Origin: Lutibacter sp.
GTDB lineage: Bacteria > Bacteroidota > Bacteroidia > Flavobacteriales > Flavobacteriaceae
Length of the DNA stretch: 10,380 nt
NCBI GenBank assembly: GCA_021647265.1
Contig: JAKIVA010000070.1
Location: 1 to 10,380 of the forward strand
Direction: 5' to 3'
Of the stretch, positions 1-7,211 are shown one piece after another. Position 1 is the first letter of the stretch. Each line of letters opens with the position of its first letter. Both the position numbers and the translations under genes were made by a program. Under the pieces are notes generated by a model. It saw only the letters and a program-made list of their open reading frames with translations, made no database searches and had not been told where the DNA came from.

Positions 1-122
1 GTCTTGTTTACCAACCATATCTGCAAGCTTTTTTACTAAGATACGTATTTGCTTGCAGTTTTAAAAACTTATTGAAAGAGTTTATCAACTGATTATCAAT
101 AATCTAATTGTTTTTAAGGGAT

Positions 123-221
123 GACTATTTATTTTTAAAGAAAAGTTTTACAATTCATTTTAATAGCGAAGAATCATGTAGAAATCACTTTAAAGAAGAA
201 CGAGGTAAAATAGAATTGGTG
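123..221 (+). pseudogene. Relic of an IS1595-type transposase N-terminus (tentative)
   Basis: In the frame that contains 156-158, the translation includes HFNSEESCRNHFKEERGKIE. From memory, this resembles the start of IS1595-family transposases of Bacteroidota, where an 'F..F..EE.C..HFKEER' stretch precedes a zinc-ribbon 'VCPxCG' segment. Here no zinc ribbon follows: after ...IELV the frame reads KMALIFHLQ and stops at 249-251. There is no convincing start codon upstream, and the frame is closed at 105-107. I read it as a fragment left by an old insertion and truncated at both ends. The alternative is a chance open stretch, because only about 25 residues carry the resemblance. Confidence 0.42.
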
Positions 222-244
222 AAGATGGCTTTGATTTTTCATTT

Positions 245-365
245 GCAATGAAAACACTGGCTAGGAGGATATGGTTTTGTATAAGAATACCATGTTAATT
301 GTTTAATACGCGATGCAAAAATTACACAAATTTACGAAGGAACTTCTAAATTCAACAAATTGTAA
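245..365 (+). pseudogene. Decayed C-terminus of an acyl-CoA dehydrogenase
   Basis: From 261 the frame reads LGGYGFV, a TAA stop at 282-284, then EYHVNCLIRDAKITQIYEGTS and a final stop at 363-365. The LGGYGF...EY.V...RDAKITQIYEGTS pattern is the FAD/substrate-binding C-terminal signature of acyl-CoA dehydrogenases, the flavoenzymes of fatty acid and branched amino acid breakdown. Just upstream, AMKTL (245-259) continues the homology in another frame, so there is a frameshift near 260 as well as the in-frame stop. The rest of the roughly 380-residue enzyme is missing. The remnant is therefore not functional. The family assignment is firm, but the subfamily and substrate cannot be told. Confidence 0.8.
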
Positions 366-391
366 TTTCTATAAGTATTCTAAGAGATTAG

Positions 392-421
392 AAAAAAACC
401 GACAAATGTCGTTTTTATTTT
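392..421 (+). terminator. Hairpin terminator behind the dehydrogenase relic
   Basis: The stem CCGAC / GTCG is flanked by an A-run on the left and TTTTTATTTT on the right, which is a typical intrinsic terminator. An outer stem of TAAGAGAT (381-388) with ATCTCTTA (422-429) extends it. It starts about 27 bases after the relic's stop codon, so it probably ended the intact dehydrogenase transcript. It now insulates the two-component operon from upstream transcription. A/T symmetry means it could also work on the other strand. Confidence 0.65.
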
Positions 422-471
422 ATCTCTTAACCTTATTTAGGAGGGAGACTTCTATAAATTTCTATTTAAAA

Positions 472-513
472 AAATAATGTAAATTGCACTAAAACTGTTT
501 GATTACATTATTT
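472..513. promoter_or_regulatory. Perfect 11-bp inverted repeat before the sensor kinase start
   Basis: AAATAATGTAA at 472-482 is exactly complementary to TTACATTATTT at 503-513, with a 20-base spacer. The right arm ends 2 bases before the kinase ATG. The repeat could be an operator for a dimeric regulator, or an RNA hairpin that hides the translation start. LytTR proteins usually bind direct rather than inverted repeats, so self-regulation by the downstream regulator is not the obvious reading. I could not find a convincing Bacteroidota promoter (TTTG ... TAnnTTTG) nearby. Confidence 0.45.
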
Positions 514-515
514 CT

Positions 516-2474
516 ATGAAAAAGTATTTTTATTCTATCTTATTTCTTTTTTCAATTTATAGCTACGCACAAAAGAGTGCTAATTATACTAAAAAAATAG
601 ATTCGATTTATCAAAACTTAGTTGGTACAGAATTAAATGAAAACAAAAATAAAAAAACCTTAGGCATAATAGGACAACTAAATTACCCTGAAAACTCAAA
701 AAAAATAATTAATAGAATACTAAAATTCTCATTAAACACTAATAGTTCCAAACAAATAACAGATGCATATTATGCATTAAGCAATTACTTCTTTTTTAAT
801 TCAAAGTTAGATTCTTCTCTAACTATGCTTGAAAAAACGGAACTTTATTTAGATAAAAATTCAATGCCTTTATTAAAAGCATCTGTAAAAATGACAAAAG
901 GTGGTGTATTTCAAAGAAAAGGAAATATTATAAAAGCCAATCATAATTATTTAATGTCTTTAGAGATTTTAGATAAAATGGATACACTCACACTCTCTGA
1001 AAAAGATAAAATAAAACAAAAAGGGAAAAAACTAATTTTATTTAATAGTATTGCTATTTTTAATAAAAATACTGAAAATTACGACAAAGCTACATTGTAT
1101 TATAACAAAGCCTACAAAATGGCTTTAGAGCTTGGTAATAAAAGACTTGCCGGAATATTATTATCAAACCAAGGTGATTTATTAATAAAAATTAAACAGT
1201 ATAACAAGGCTTTAAGTATTTTAGAAAAAAGTAAAAAAATAAAAGATGAAATCAACGCTCCTCCAAAATCAAAAGGAGTAACAAACCTTAATATTGCACT
1301 AGTGTATAGCGCATTGAATAATTATAATGAGTCTATAACTATTTTCAACAGTATAATTCCTTTATTTCGAAACCAAAATAGCACTGCTAATTTAATGTAC
1401 TCTCTAGTTGGTCGTGGTCAATTATACAATCAAAATAAAGAATACAAAAAAGCAATTGCTGATTGTGAAGAATCTTATAATCTTGCAATAAAAAGTGATG
1501 AATTAGAATATCAAAGTTCCTCTGCTAAATGTTTGGCCGACGCCTATAAATCTATACATAATTATGAGAAAGCATATTACTACCAAACACAATATTTAAA
1601 ATTTAAGGACGCTATTTTTAACTCTAATAATGTTAAAAAGATTACACAAATGCAAATGCAATATGATTTTGATAGAAAAAATGAATTGCAAGAAATTGAA
1701 ACTAAAAATAAAGCACGAGAAAATAAAATTATAATACTAAGTTTAGCACTTGGTTTACTTAGTTTACTGTTTTTTTCAGGAATGTTATACAAACAATATA
1801 CTATTCGAAAAAAGAACAATCAAATTTTAGCATCCAAAAATATACAAATTAAAAAAGCGCTTGATGATAATGAAGTTTTATTAAAAGAAACACATCATCG
1901 CGTAAAAAATTCCTTACAAATGATTTCAAGCTTGCTATATTTACAATCTGAGAATATTGAAGATAAAAATGCCGCTGCTTCTGTAAAAGATGGACAAATA
2001 CGTGTTAAATCTATGGCTTTAATTCATCAAAAATTATATCAAAAAGACAACCTTACCGGAGTAGAAGTTTCAGATTATATTAATGATTTAGCCGAAAGTA
2101 TTTTTCAATCGCATAACATTAATATTAATACCATTAACTTGCATATTGATGTTGATAAAATGATATTAGACATTGATACCATTACTCCCATTGGAATTAT
2201 TATAAATGAGTTAATTGTAAATGCTTTAAAACATGCTTTTACTACTAAAAAAAGTGGTGCCTTAATCTCAATTTCTTTACATAAAAAAAATAACATCTTA
2301 CTTTTAAAAGTTGCAGACAATGGTGCAGGGTTTAATGCAGAGAAGAAAAAAGAAAAATCCTTTGGTTTAAAATTAATAAATTCATTGTCTAGGAAATTAA
2401 AAGCAGACTTAACCATTACAAACAATAATGGTACTTTAGTTGTGCTTAAAATAAAACGTTTTATTATAAAATAA
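516..2474 (+). CDS. TPR-domain sensor histidine kinase (HisKA_2 type)
   Basis: This is a 652-residue membrane sensor kinase. A signal peptide (residues 1-19, ending SYAQ) is followed by about seven TPR-like helical repeats from roughly 85 to 370, for example NYDKATLYYNKAYKMA and EYKKAIADCEESYNLA. These probably form a periplasmic protein-binding sensor. A charged coiled segment leads to one membrane span at about 405-427. The cytoplasmic dimerisation box ETHHRVKNSLQ has the likely phosphoacceptor at His461. The ATPase domain shows the N-box NELIVNALKHAF (564-575), G1 box DNGAGF (601-606) and G2-like SFGLKLI (615-621). The HHRVKNSLQ form is typical of HisKA_2 kinases. The stop codon overlaps the start of the LytTR regulator gene, which is the evident partner. 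The signal it senses is unknown. All catalytic motifs are present, so it should be active. Confidence 0.93.
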   Translation: MKKYFYSILFLFSIYSYAQKSANYTKKIDSIYQNLVGTELNENKNKKTLGIIGQLNYPENSKKIINRILKFSLNTNSSKQITDAYYALSNYFFFNSKLDSSLTMLEKTELYLDKNSMPLLKASVKMTKGGVFQRKGNIIKANHNYLMSLEILDKMDTLTLSEKDKIKQKGKKLILFNSIAIFNKNTENYDKATLYYNKAYKMALELGNKRLAGILLSNQGDLLIKIKQYNKALSILEKSKKIKDEINAPPKSKGVTNLNIALVYSALNNYNESITIFNSIIPLFRNQNSTANLMYSLVGRGQLYNQNKEYKKAIADCEESYNLAIKSDELEYQSSSAKCLADAYKSIHNYEKAYYYQTQYLKFKDAIFNSNNVKKITQMQMQYDFDRKNELQEIETKNKARENKIIILSLALGLLSLLFFSGMLYKQYTIRKKNNQILASKNIQIKKALDDNEVLLKETHHRVKNSLQMISSLLYLQSENIEDKNAAASVKDGQIRVKSMALIHQKLYQKDNLTGVEVSDYINDLAESIFQSHNININTINLHIDVDKMILDIDTITPIGIIINELIVNALKHAFTTKKSGALISISLHKKNNILLLKVADNGAGFNAEKKKEKSFGLKLINSLSRKLKADLTITNNNGTLVVLKIKRFIIK

Positions 2475-3181
2475 TGACCAATAAAATTTATATTGTTGAA
2501 GACGAACCCTTAATTGCTGATACAATTGCATTAGCATTATCAAAAGAGGGCTATAATGTTTGTGGCATAGCAGATAATGCAAAAGAAGCACTCTATGATA
2601 TTGACGATTTAAAGCCCGATTTAATTTTATTAGATATAAATATAAGTGGTACCATTAATGGTATAGAATTGGCCGAAAAAATAAATACCAAATTTAAAAT
2701 ACCCTTTATTTATTTAACGTCGTTAACTAATGAACAAACTATTGATGCTGTAAAAAAAACCAATCCATCAGGGTTTTTGTGCAAACCTTTTAACGAAGCT
2801 GGGCTACGTTCCAATATTGAAATTGCATTATTTAAATACGGACAAAAAAAAGAAGAGAAAAAACTAATTGAAAATTCTTTTTTCATTAAAAACAAAGGAG
2901 AACTAATACGAGTACAAAAAGAAGACATAAATTACGTAGAAGCTTATGATAACTACGCCAAACTTATCTGTTGTAAAAGTAATTTTTTATTAAGTTTCAC
3001 TTTGAAAAAAATAGAAGAAAAGTTAAATGATCAAAACTTTATTAGAATTCATCGTTCATACCTAATTAATATAAACAAAATTGATTCTCTCTACGATGGG
3101 TATGTGTTTATTGGCACCAAAAAATTACCTATTGGAAAATCCTACAAAGAGCAATTAATGAACTCTATTTCATTACTTTAA
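2474..3181 (+). CDS. LytTR-family response regulator
   Basis: This 235-residue cytoplasmic regulator has a receiver domain (about 1-120) and a LytTR DNA-binding domain (about 133-232). The receiver has the acidic pocket Glu9/Asp10, phosphoacceptor Asp54 in LILLDINISG, Thr82 in IYLTS and Lys104 in LCKPF, so all key residues are intact. The LytTR part shows the family's INYVEAYDNYAKL strand pattern and the conserved FIRIHRSYLININKI segment. The start ATG shares one base with the kinase stop (TAATG), indicating translational coupling and a cognate pair. LytTR regulators usually bind paired 9-bp direct repeats at promoters. I did not find a convincing copy in the window, so its targets are unknown. 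About 200 bases of intergenic DNA follow without a clear terminator. Confidence 0.93.
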   Translation: MTNKIYIVEDEPLIADTIALALSKEGYNVCGIADNAKEALYDIDDLKPDLILLDINISGTINGIELAEKINTKFKIPFIYLTSLTNEQTIDAVKKTNPSGFLCKPFNEAGLRSNIEIALFKYGQKKEEKKLIENSFFIKNKGELIRVQKEDINYVEAYDNYAKLICCKSNFLLSFTLKKIEEKLNDQNFIRIHRSYLININKIDSLYDGYVFIGTKKLPIGKSYKEQLMNSISLL

Positions 3182-3381
3182 TCCTATAATTCAAGCTATC
3201 CTTTACTATTTATCTACTACTAATTTAAATAGCTATACACTCTCTAAAAAAGAAAAATGTAGTATTTATTTAATATCCTAGACCCTTTACTCAAAAAAAA
3301 TAGCAGTTCACTAAAAAAACAAATGCATTCCCCAAATAAATAATTTTTAGACTACTGATACATATATTTTTACAATATTCA

Positions 3382-3633
3382 ATGTATCAATTTATGTCAA
3401 TTAAAATTATTTCTACTTCAAATAACTTAACTATAACAACAATAAATAATGCCCTTTATTTGATTGAAATAAGCACTTATTTAGGCTCAATAGTTTATAA
3501 AGATCATATCAAACCCAAAAATAATAAAATTACAATTAGAGGTTTAAACTCAGGGAAATATATCATACATATTTCTAATAATACACAGTTAATTAAACAA
3601 CAAATAAATATTTTAAAAAACAATCTATTATGA
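3382..3633 (+). CDS. Small protein resembling a free-standing T9SS sorting domain
   Basis: This ORF encodes 83 residues with no signal peptide. Residues about 13-78 follow the layout of a T9SS type A C-terminal sorting domain: NNLTIT, then YLIEISTYLGSIVYKD (compare 'v.IyD..Gk.v'), NNKITIRGL, then NSGKYIIHIS (compare 'L..GiY.vki') and a final QQINIL strand. The YPNP start of a typical domain is absent, and so is any passenger. The frame is closed at 3337-3339, so it is not the end of a longer open frame. The start may be 3382 or the internal Met at 3394. Its stop overlaps the next gene by 4 bases (ATGA), so the two are probably translated together. It may be a real small protein, possibly a partner of the next product, or the remnant of a larger secreted protein. 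The domain resemblance is by eye. Confidence 0.6.
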   Translation: MYQFMSIKIISTSNNLTITTINNALYLIEISTYLGSIVYKDHIKPKNNKITIRGLNSGKYIIHISNNTQLIKQQINILKNNLL

Positions 3634-4385
3634 AAAAATCATCAAAATTAAAAATCATCAACATAAAAAAAATTTCTTTATTCTTTGCAACTTTCTTATT
3701 TACATTTAGTGTACAAATACAAGCGCAAACATGTTCTGGATTTGGGTCTGTCTTAAGAGACAGCTGGCAGCAAGTTTACACAATTGCACACCCTATTGGG
3801 GAGAGTGCTTTAACATTAATTCCTGTAGTAGGTCAGAACCAACAAGCTGTAGATGCTATTTCACAAGTTTCAGCAAATTTTCACAATTTTATTTTTAATG
3901 GAAATAGACAATCTTGGGCAACAGTTGGAGCAAGAGAGTTACCAGTACTTAAAGACCAAATAAAACAATTTGGGACACTTCGAAAAGCAGGAGTTGGAGG
4001 GGTACGAGTATTTACAACTGCACCATTATTTTGGGATAAAGTTATAATTGAAATACAAAAAATTGAAGGAAGAGCTGAGACAGATGTTTTTATATGTACG
4101 TGGGATATGGAATCTGGCGTGAAAAACAACTACGTTGAATATAAATTTAAAAGTGGAAAGAATACTGAAACTAAGAAATTTATAATAACAAATGTTCATG
4201 GTAAGTCAATTTCAGTCAAACTTAGAAATAGATCGGTGACAAATAAATTTAAGTATGCAATAAAATCAAAAGGATTTTTAAATATTACAAAGCAAAGAGC
4301 TCGTGGAATGAGTAATGTCGGAACGAATAATGGTAACAGCTCTACCAATACTAGAGTTAGAAGAGCAATAAGACGAAATAATTAG
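3630..4385 (+). CDS. Secreted protein of unknown function with a basic C-terminal tail
   Basis: This 251-residue protein starts with a Lys-rich segment and a hydrophobic core, with likely signal-peptidase cleavage after IQAQ (about residue 33). It therefore enters the periplasm or is exported. I do not recognise the mature part. It begins TCSGFGSVLRDSWQQVY, has a helical region up to about residue 130, then an apparently beta-rich region around VFICTWDMESG and KKFIITNVHGKSISVKLRNR. The tail (about 215-251) is Gly/Asn/Thr-rich and ends RVRRAIRRNN, a strongly positive end. No T9SS sorting domain is attached, although the overlapping upstream ORF resembles one. A strong terminator follows. The two mature Cys residues (in TCSG and FICTW) could form a disulphide. 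Function cannot be assigned. Confidence 0.8.
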   Translation: MKKSSKLKIINIKKISLFFATFLFTFSVQIQAQTCSGFGSVLRDSWQQVYTIAHPIGESALTLIPVVGQNQQAVDAISQVSANFHNFIFNGNRQSWATVGARELPVLKDQIKQFGTLRKAGVGGVRVFTTAPLFWDKVIIEIQKIEGRAETDVFICTWDMESGVKNNYVEYKFKSGKNTETKKFIITNVHGKSISVKLRNRSVTNKFKYAIKSKGFLNITKQRARGMSNVGTNNGNSSTNTRVRRAIRRNN

Positions 4386-4409
4386 AATGTAAATTACCTC
4401 TTTTTAAAT

Positions 4410-4440
4410 AAATGAGGTTGTTCATTCAACCTCATTTTAA
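4410..4440 (+). terminator. Strong intrinsic terminator
   Basis: AAATGAGGTTG (4410-4420) pairs perfectly with CAACCTCATTT (4427-4437) around a 6-base loop, with further T/A bases after it. It ends the 3382-4385 transcript and separates it from the beta-helix gene, which begins 23 bases later and so needs its own promoter. Confidence 0.85.
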
Positions 4441-4462
4441 TTAAAATCTAAAACTATTTAAT

Positions 4463-5794
4463 ATGGAAAAAATTGGAACATTATTAATCTGTATTGTTTT
4501 ATTAAATCAAAATTTTTACAGCCAAAATACTTCTAAAAATTTTGCAAATAAAGGTAGAGAATGGTTTATAAGTAAAACTACAGGCACAGGTCAATTGGGA
4601 ACAAAAGAACGTCCTGCAAAGGATTTGGGTAACATTATTCATCATCTAAAACCAAACGATATAATTTATATTGCTGAAGGTGTTTATATGAGTAAAGGTA
4701 ACAGAGGTTCCGATGAAATTAATGTACCAGTAAAAATTTATGGAGGTTATGATACATCATTCACAACACGTGACCCTTGGAATACGCACAAAACCATTTT
4801 TACAGGAGTTAATGAGTATATGAAATTAACTTCACCTAGATTGTATATTAGAACAGACCAACAACGTGAAAGTAATGGGCAGAAATCACAAGGTTCCGTA
4901 ATTATTGTGGATGGAATTATTTTTGACAATGGACCAAGAAATAGATACCATAAAGATAAAAACTTAGCAATAAGGCGACAAGCAAGTCCAAAAAGCGGTC
5001 AAAATCCTTCTCCAGAATCTGGTGGAATTGTTATTGTAGGTAGTAAATACACCAATATTGCTATCCAAAATTGTGTTGTTATGAATACTGCACCAACCGA
5101 AGGTGCTATTTCAATAAGAGTTTTTCAAGGTGGAAAAGGAATCATTCAAAATAACTTTTGTATAAATAATACAGGATATGGAATACAAGTACGAACAGGA
5201 TATGTAGGAAGTGACGAAAATAAAATTCCGAAATTTCAAATTAAATACAATACTGTTTTATTTACTTGGAAACACGATGCTGTTGCCTCTTATGGTGGTG
5301 ATGGATTGGCATTAGATAGAAATTTAGTTGCCGTTGTTGAAAATAATGTGTTTGGATTTGGACATATGGGTGGTGTTTACAGTAAAGGAGCCGATTTAAC
5401 TTTAAATAACAACCTATTTACAGGAAACTCAAAATACGATTACAAAGAAATTAACAATAAAATGCGTGTAGCAGATATTTTAGATGAATCGGAAACTTTA
5501 AATCCGTATAGCGATGGGAACGAATCTTTATTAATTAAAATACCAATTGCTGAACGTTGGGCAAATATCTATGCAAACAGAGCTGAATTAAGTCGTGCTG
5601 ATGTAGATGCAGCAGTTAGCGTAAGCAACTCTGGAGCAAATCAATTAAGAAGTATGCTAGGACTTAATTTACAAGGTAGCACTGTAAAAATGGATGCTGA
5701 AATATTTCTCCCTTTACTAACTATTGAAGAAGGTTTACCTGCAGGTTTAATGCCTTGGAATGGTAAAGGTTCTTCAATTCCAAGAAGCAACTAA
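4463..5794 (+). CDS. Secreted right-handed beta-helix protein (DUF1565-like)
   Basis: This 443-residue protein has a signal peptide ending about FYSQ (residue 21). Residues roughly 35-115 match the opening of DUF1565/pectate-lyase-like beta-helix proteins: a WFISKTTGTG strand, GTKERPAKDLGNII, LKPNDIIYIAEGVY, and VKIYGGYDTSF...RDPW. Coils with repeated Asn-rich turns follow (IAIQNCVVMNTAP, GIIQNNFCINNTGYGI, VAVVENNVFGFGHMGGVYS, LTLNNNLFTGNS), as in parallel beta-helices where Asn ladders stack. Such folds occur in polysaccharide lyases, adhesins and surface proteins. I see no diagnostic lyase site, so enzymatic activity is unproven. The C-terminal part (from about 345) looks helical and ends without a T9SS domain. 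It lies 43 bases upstream of the first NHL lipoprotein gene with no clear terminator, so they may share a transcript. Confidence 0.85.
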   Translation: MEKIGTLLICIVLLNQNFYSQNTSKNFANKGREWFISKTTGTGQLGTKERPAKDLGNIIHHLKPNDIIYIAEGVYMSKGNRGSDEINVPVKIYGGYDTSFTTRDPWNTHKTIFTGVNEYMKLTSPRLYIRTDQQRESNGQKSQGSVIIVDGIIFDNGPRNRYHKDKNLAIRRQASPKSGQNPSPESGGIVIVGSKYTNIAIQNCVVMNTAPTEGAISIRVFQGGKGIIQNNFCINNTGYGIQVRTGYVGSDENKIPKFQIKYNTVLFTWKHDAVASYGGDGLALDRNLVAVVENNVFGFGHMGGVYSKGADLTLNNNLFTGNSKYDYKEINNKMRVADILDESETLNPYSDGNESLLIKIPIAERWANIYANRAELSRADVDAAVSVSNSGANQLRSMLGLNLQGSTVKMDAEIFLPLLTIEEGLPAGLMPWNGKGSSIPRSN

Positions 5795-5837
5795 AATAAC
5801 CTTGTAATTAATTTATAAAACTTATAAATATAAAATC

Positions 5838-7145
5838 ATGAAAAACTTTATTAAAATCACCTTCTTTTTAACTTTATTTATTATACAGTATAACTGTAGC
5901 AGTAGTAACGATGAGTCTATTCCTATTATTGCTAATCCAAACCTAACAACCATAAACCCAACAAGCGGACCTAAAGAAACTTTAGTAAGCATTAATGGTG
6001 AAAATTTTGGCACAAATGTAAATGCAATACAAGTATTTTTTAATGATGCAGATGCTATAATACAAACCGTTACAGAAACAAAAATAACCGCAATAGTACC
6101 TTTAAAAGCATTTACAGGCTTAGTAAAGGTTATTGTAAATGGCACAGAATTAGTAGGCCCAGAGTTCACCTATATAATTACGGATATACTGGTAAATTCC
6201 CTAGCAGGAAATGATACTGCTGGTGATGCAGATGCTACAGGTACTTCAGCAAGTTTTAAAGTACCCAAAGGAGTCGCAATAGATAAGCAAGGTAACATAT
6301 ATGTTGCAGATGCTTTTAACCATAGAATACGAAAAATTACGCCAAGCGGCGTTGTAACGACTTTAGCAGGTAGTACTGCTGGTGATGCAGATGGTACGGG
6401 AACTACTGCACAATTCAATAGACCATTAGGACTAACGGTAGATAGCCAAGGTAATGTTTATGTTGCAGATACAAATAATCAAATAATACGAAAAATTACA
6501 CCAAGCGGTGTTGTAACTACTTTGGCAGGAAGCACTGCAGGATTTAGTAACGGTACAGGTAGTGCAGCACAGTTTTATACTCCAATAGGTTTGGCAATAG
6601 ATAGCCAAGGTACTATTTATGTAGCAGATAGTGACAATCATAAAATACGAAAAATTACGCCAAATGGTGAAGTAAATACTTTTGTAGGAAGTAGTATTGG
6701 TTATGCTGATGGCACGGGCACTGCAGCGCAGTTTAATTCTCCAACAGGTATAACCATAGACAATCAAGACAATATTTATGTAGCTGATGAACTAAATCAT
6801 AAAATACGAAAAATTACACCAAGTGGCGTTGTAACTACTTTGGCAGGAAGTACAGAAGGTTACGCCGATGGTACAAGTTCTACTGCACAATTTAGCAGAC
6901 CAGCAAGATTAACAATCGACCCTCAAGGAAATGTTTACGTAGCAGATCCTTTTAATCATAGAATACGAAAAATTACGCCAAATGGTGAAGTAACTACTTT
7001 TGCAGGAAGCATACAAGGTTATGCCGAAGGAATAGGTACTGAAGCTCAATTTAACTATCCTGGAGGTCTTACAATAGATAGTGAAAATAGCATTTATGTT
7101 GCAGACGCTTTTAACCATAGAGTACGAAAAATAACACAAGAGTAA
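5838..7145 (+). CDS. IPT/TIG and NHL-repeat lipoprotein, copy 1
   Basis: This 435-residue lipoprotein has a hydrophobic signal followed by QYNC, with Cys20 as the likely acylation site. Asn at -1 is unusual for a lipobox. The CSSSNDE stretch after it resembles the surface-export signals of Flavobacteriia. Residues about 33-115 form an IPT/TIG immunoglobulin-like domain (INPTSGPKETLVSINGENFG ... VKVIVNGTELVGPEFTY). From residue 119 there are six NHL repeats of about 53 residues, each with the pattern GxADGTGTxAQFxxPxG, then IDxQGNIYVADxxNHxIRKIT. Six repeats fit one closed six-bladed beta-propeller. NHL propellers usually bind proteins, RNA or sugars, and no catalytic residues are apparent. 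The next gene is a paralogue with identical domain order, so the pair arose by tandem duplication. A role in surface binding is inference. Confidence 0.92.
   Translation: MKNFIKITFFLTLFIIQYNCSSSNDESIPIIANPNLTTINPTSGPKETLVSINGENFGTNVNAIQVFFNDADAIIQTVTETKITAIVPLKAFTGLVKVIVNGTELVGPEFTYIITDILVNSLAGNDTAGDADATGTSASFKVPKGVAIDKQGNIYVADAFNHRIRKITPSGVVTTLAGSTAGDADGTGTTAQFNRPLGLTVDSQGNVYVADTNNQIIRKITPSGVVTTLAGSTAGFSNGTGSAAQFYTPIGLAIDSQGTIYVADSDNHKIRKITPNGEVNTFVGSSIGYADGTGTAAQFNSPTGITIDNQDNIYVADELNHKIRKITPSGVVTTLAGSTEGYADGTSSTAQFSRPARLTIDPQGNVYVADPFNHRIRKITPNGEVTTFAGSIQGYAEGIGTEAQFNYPGGLTIDSENSIYVADAFNHRVRKITQE
6192..7142 (+). repeat. Six tandem NHL-blade units of about 159 bp in copy 1
   Basis: The 3' two-thirds of the gene is six head-to-tail units of about 53 codons. 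The DNA itself is repetitive: the core ATACGAAAAATTAC recurs at the end of the first five units and nearly so in the sixth, and GTTGTAAC(T/G)ACTTT(A/G)GCAGG recurs across junctions. Codons for identical residues are largely shared, so the blades expanded recently or are kept alike by recombination. Such tracts can gain or lose whole blades. Confidence 0.85.
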
Positions 7146-7152
7146 AAGATTA

Positions 7153-7204
7153 TTTGAGTTAATTATCAAAGGTTAGAATAGATACTTCTAACCTTTGCCT
7201 CAAA
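7153..7204 (+). terminator. Hairpin between the two NHL lipoprotein genes
   Basis: AAAGGTTAGAA (7168-7178) pairs perfectly with TTCTAACCTTT (7186-7196) around a 7-base loop. An outer stem TTTGAG (7153-7158) / CTCAAA (7199-7204) extends it. Only TTT ends the inner stem and no long T-run follows, so it may terminate only partly, letting some transcription reach copy 2. It could also stabilise the upstream mRNA. It ends 7 bases before the nominal start of copy 2. Confidence 0.6.
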
Positions 7205-7211
7205 AACTACA

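Noticed and set aside
1..60. Open reverse-strand stretch reading KQIRILVKKLADMVGKQD toward the left edge
   Set aside because: It looks protein-like but is preceded in frame by a stop with no start codon before an internal ATG at 18-16, and too little is in the window to call a gene.
3182..3381. Search for a terminator, promoter or paired LytTR sites between the regulator and the small ORF
   Set aside because: Only a weak TACTAC/GTAGTA pairing and A/T-rich runs were seen; TATATTTT near 3364 lacks the final G of the Bacteroidota -7 element, so no site is called.
4463..5794. Calling the beta-helix protein a polysaccharide lyase
   Set aside because: The fold pattern is present but I could not identify a lyase catalytic or calcium-binding motif, so only the fold is claimed.
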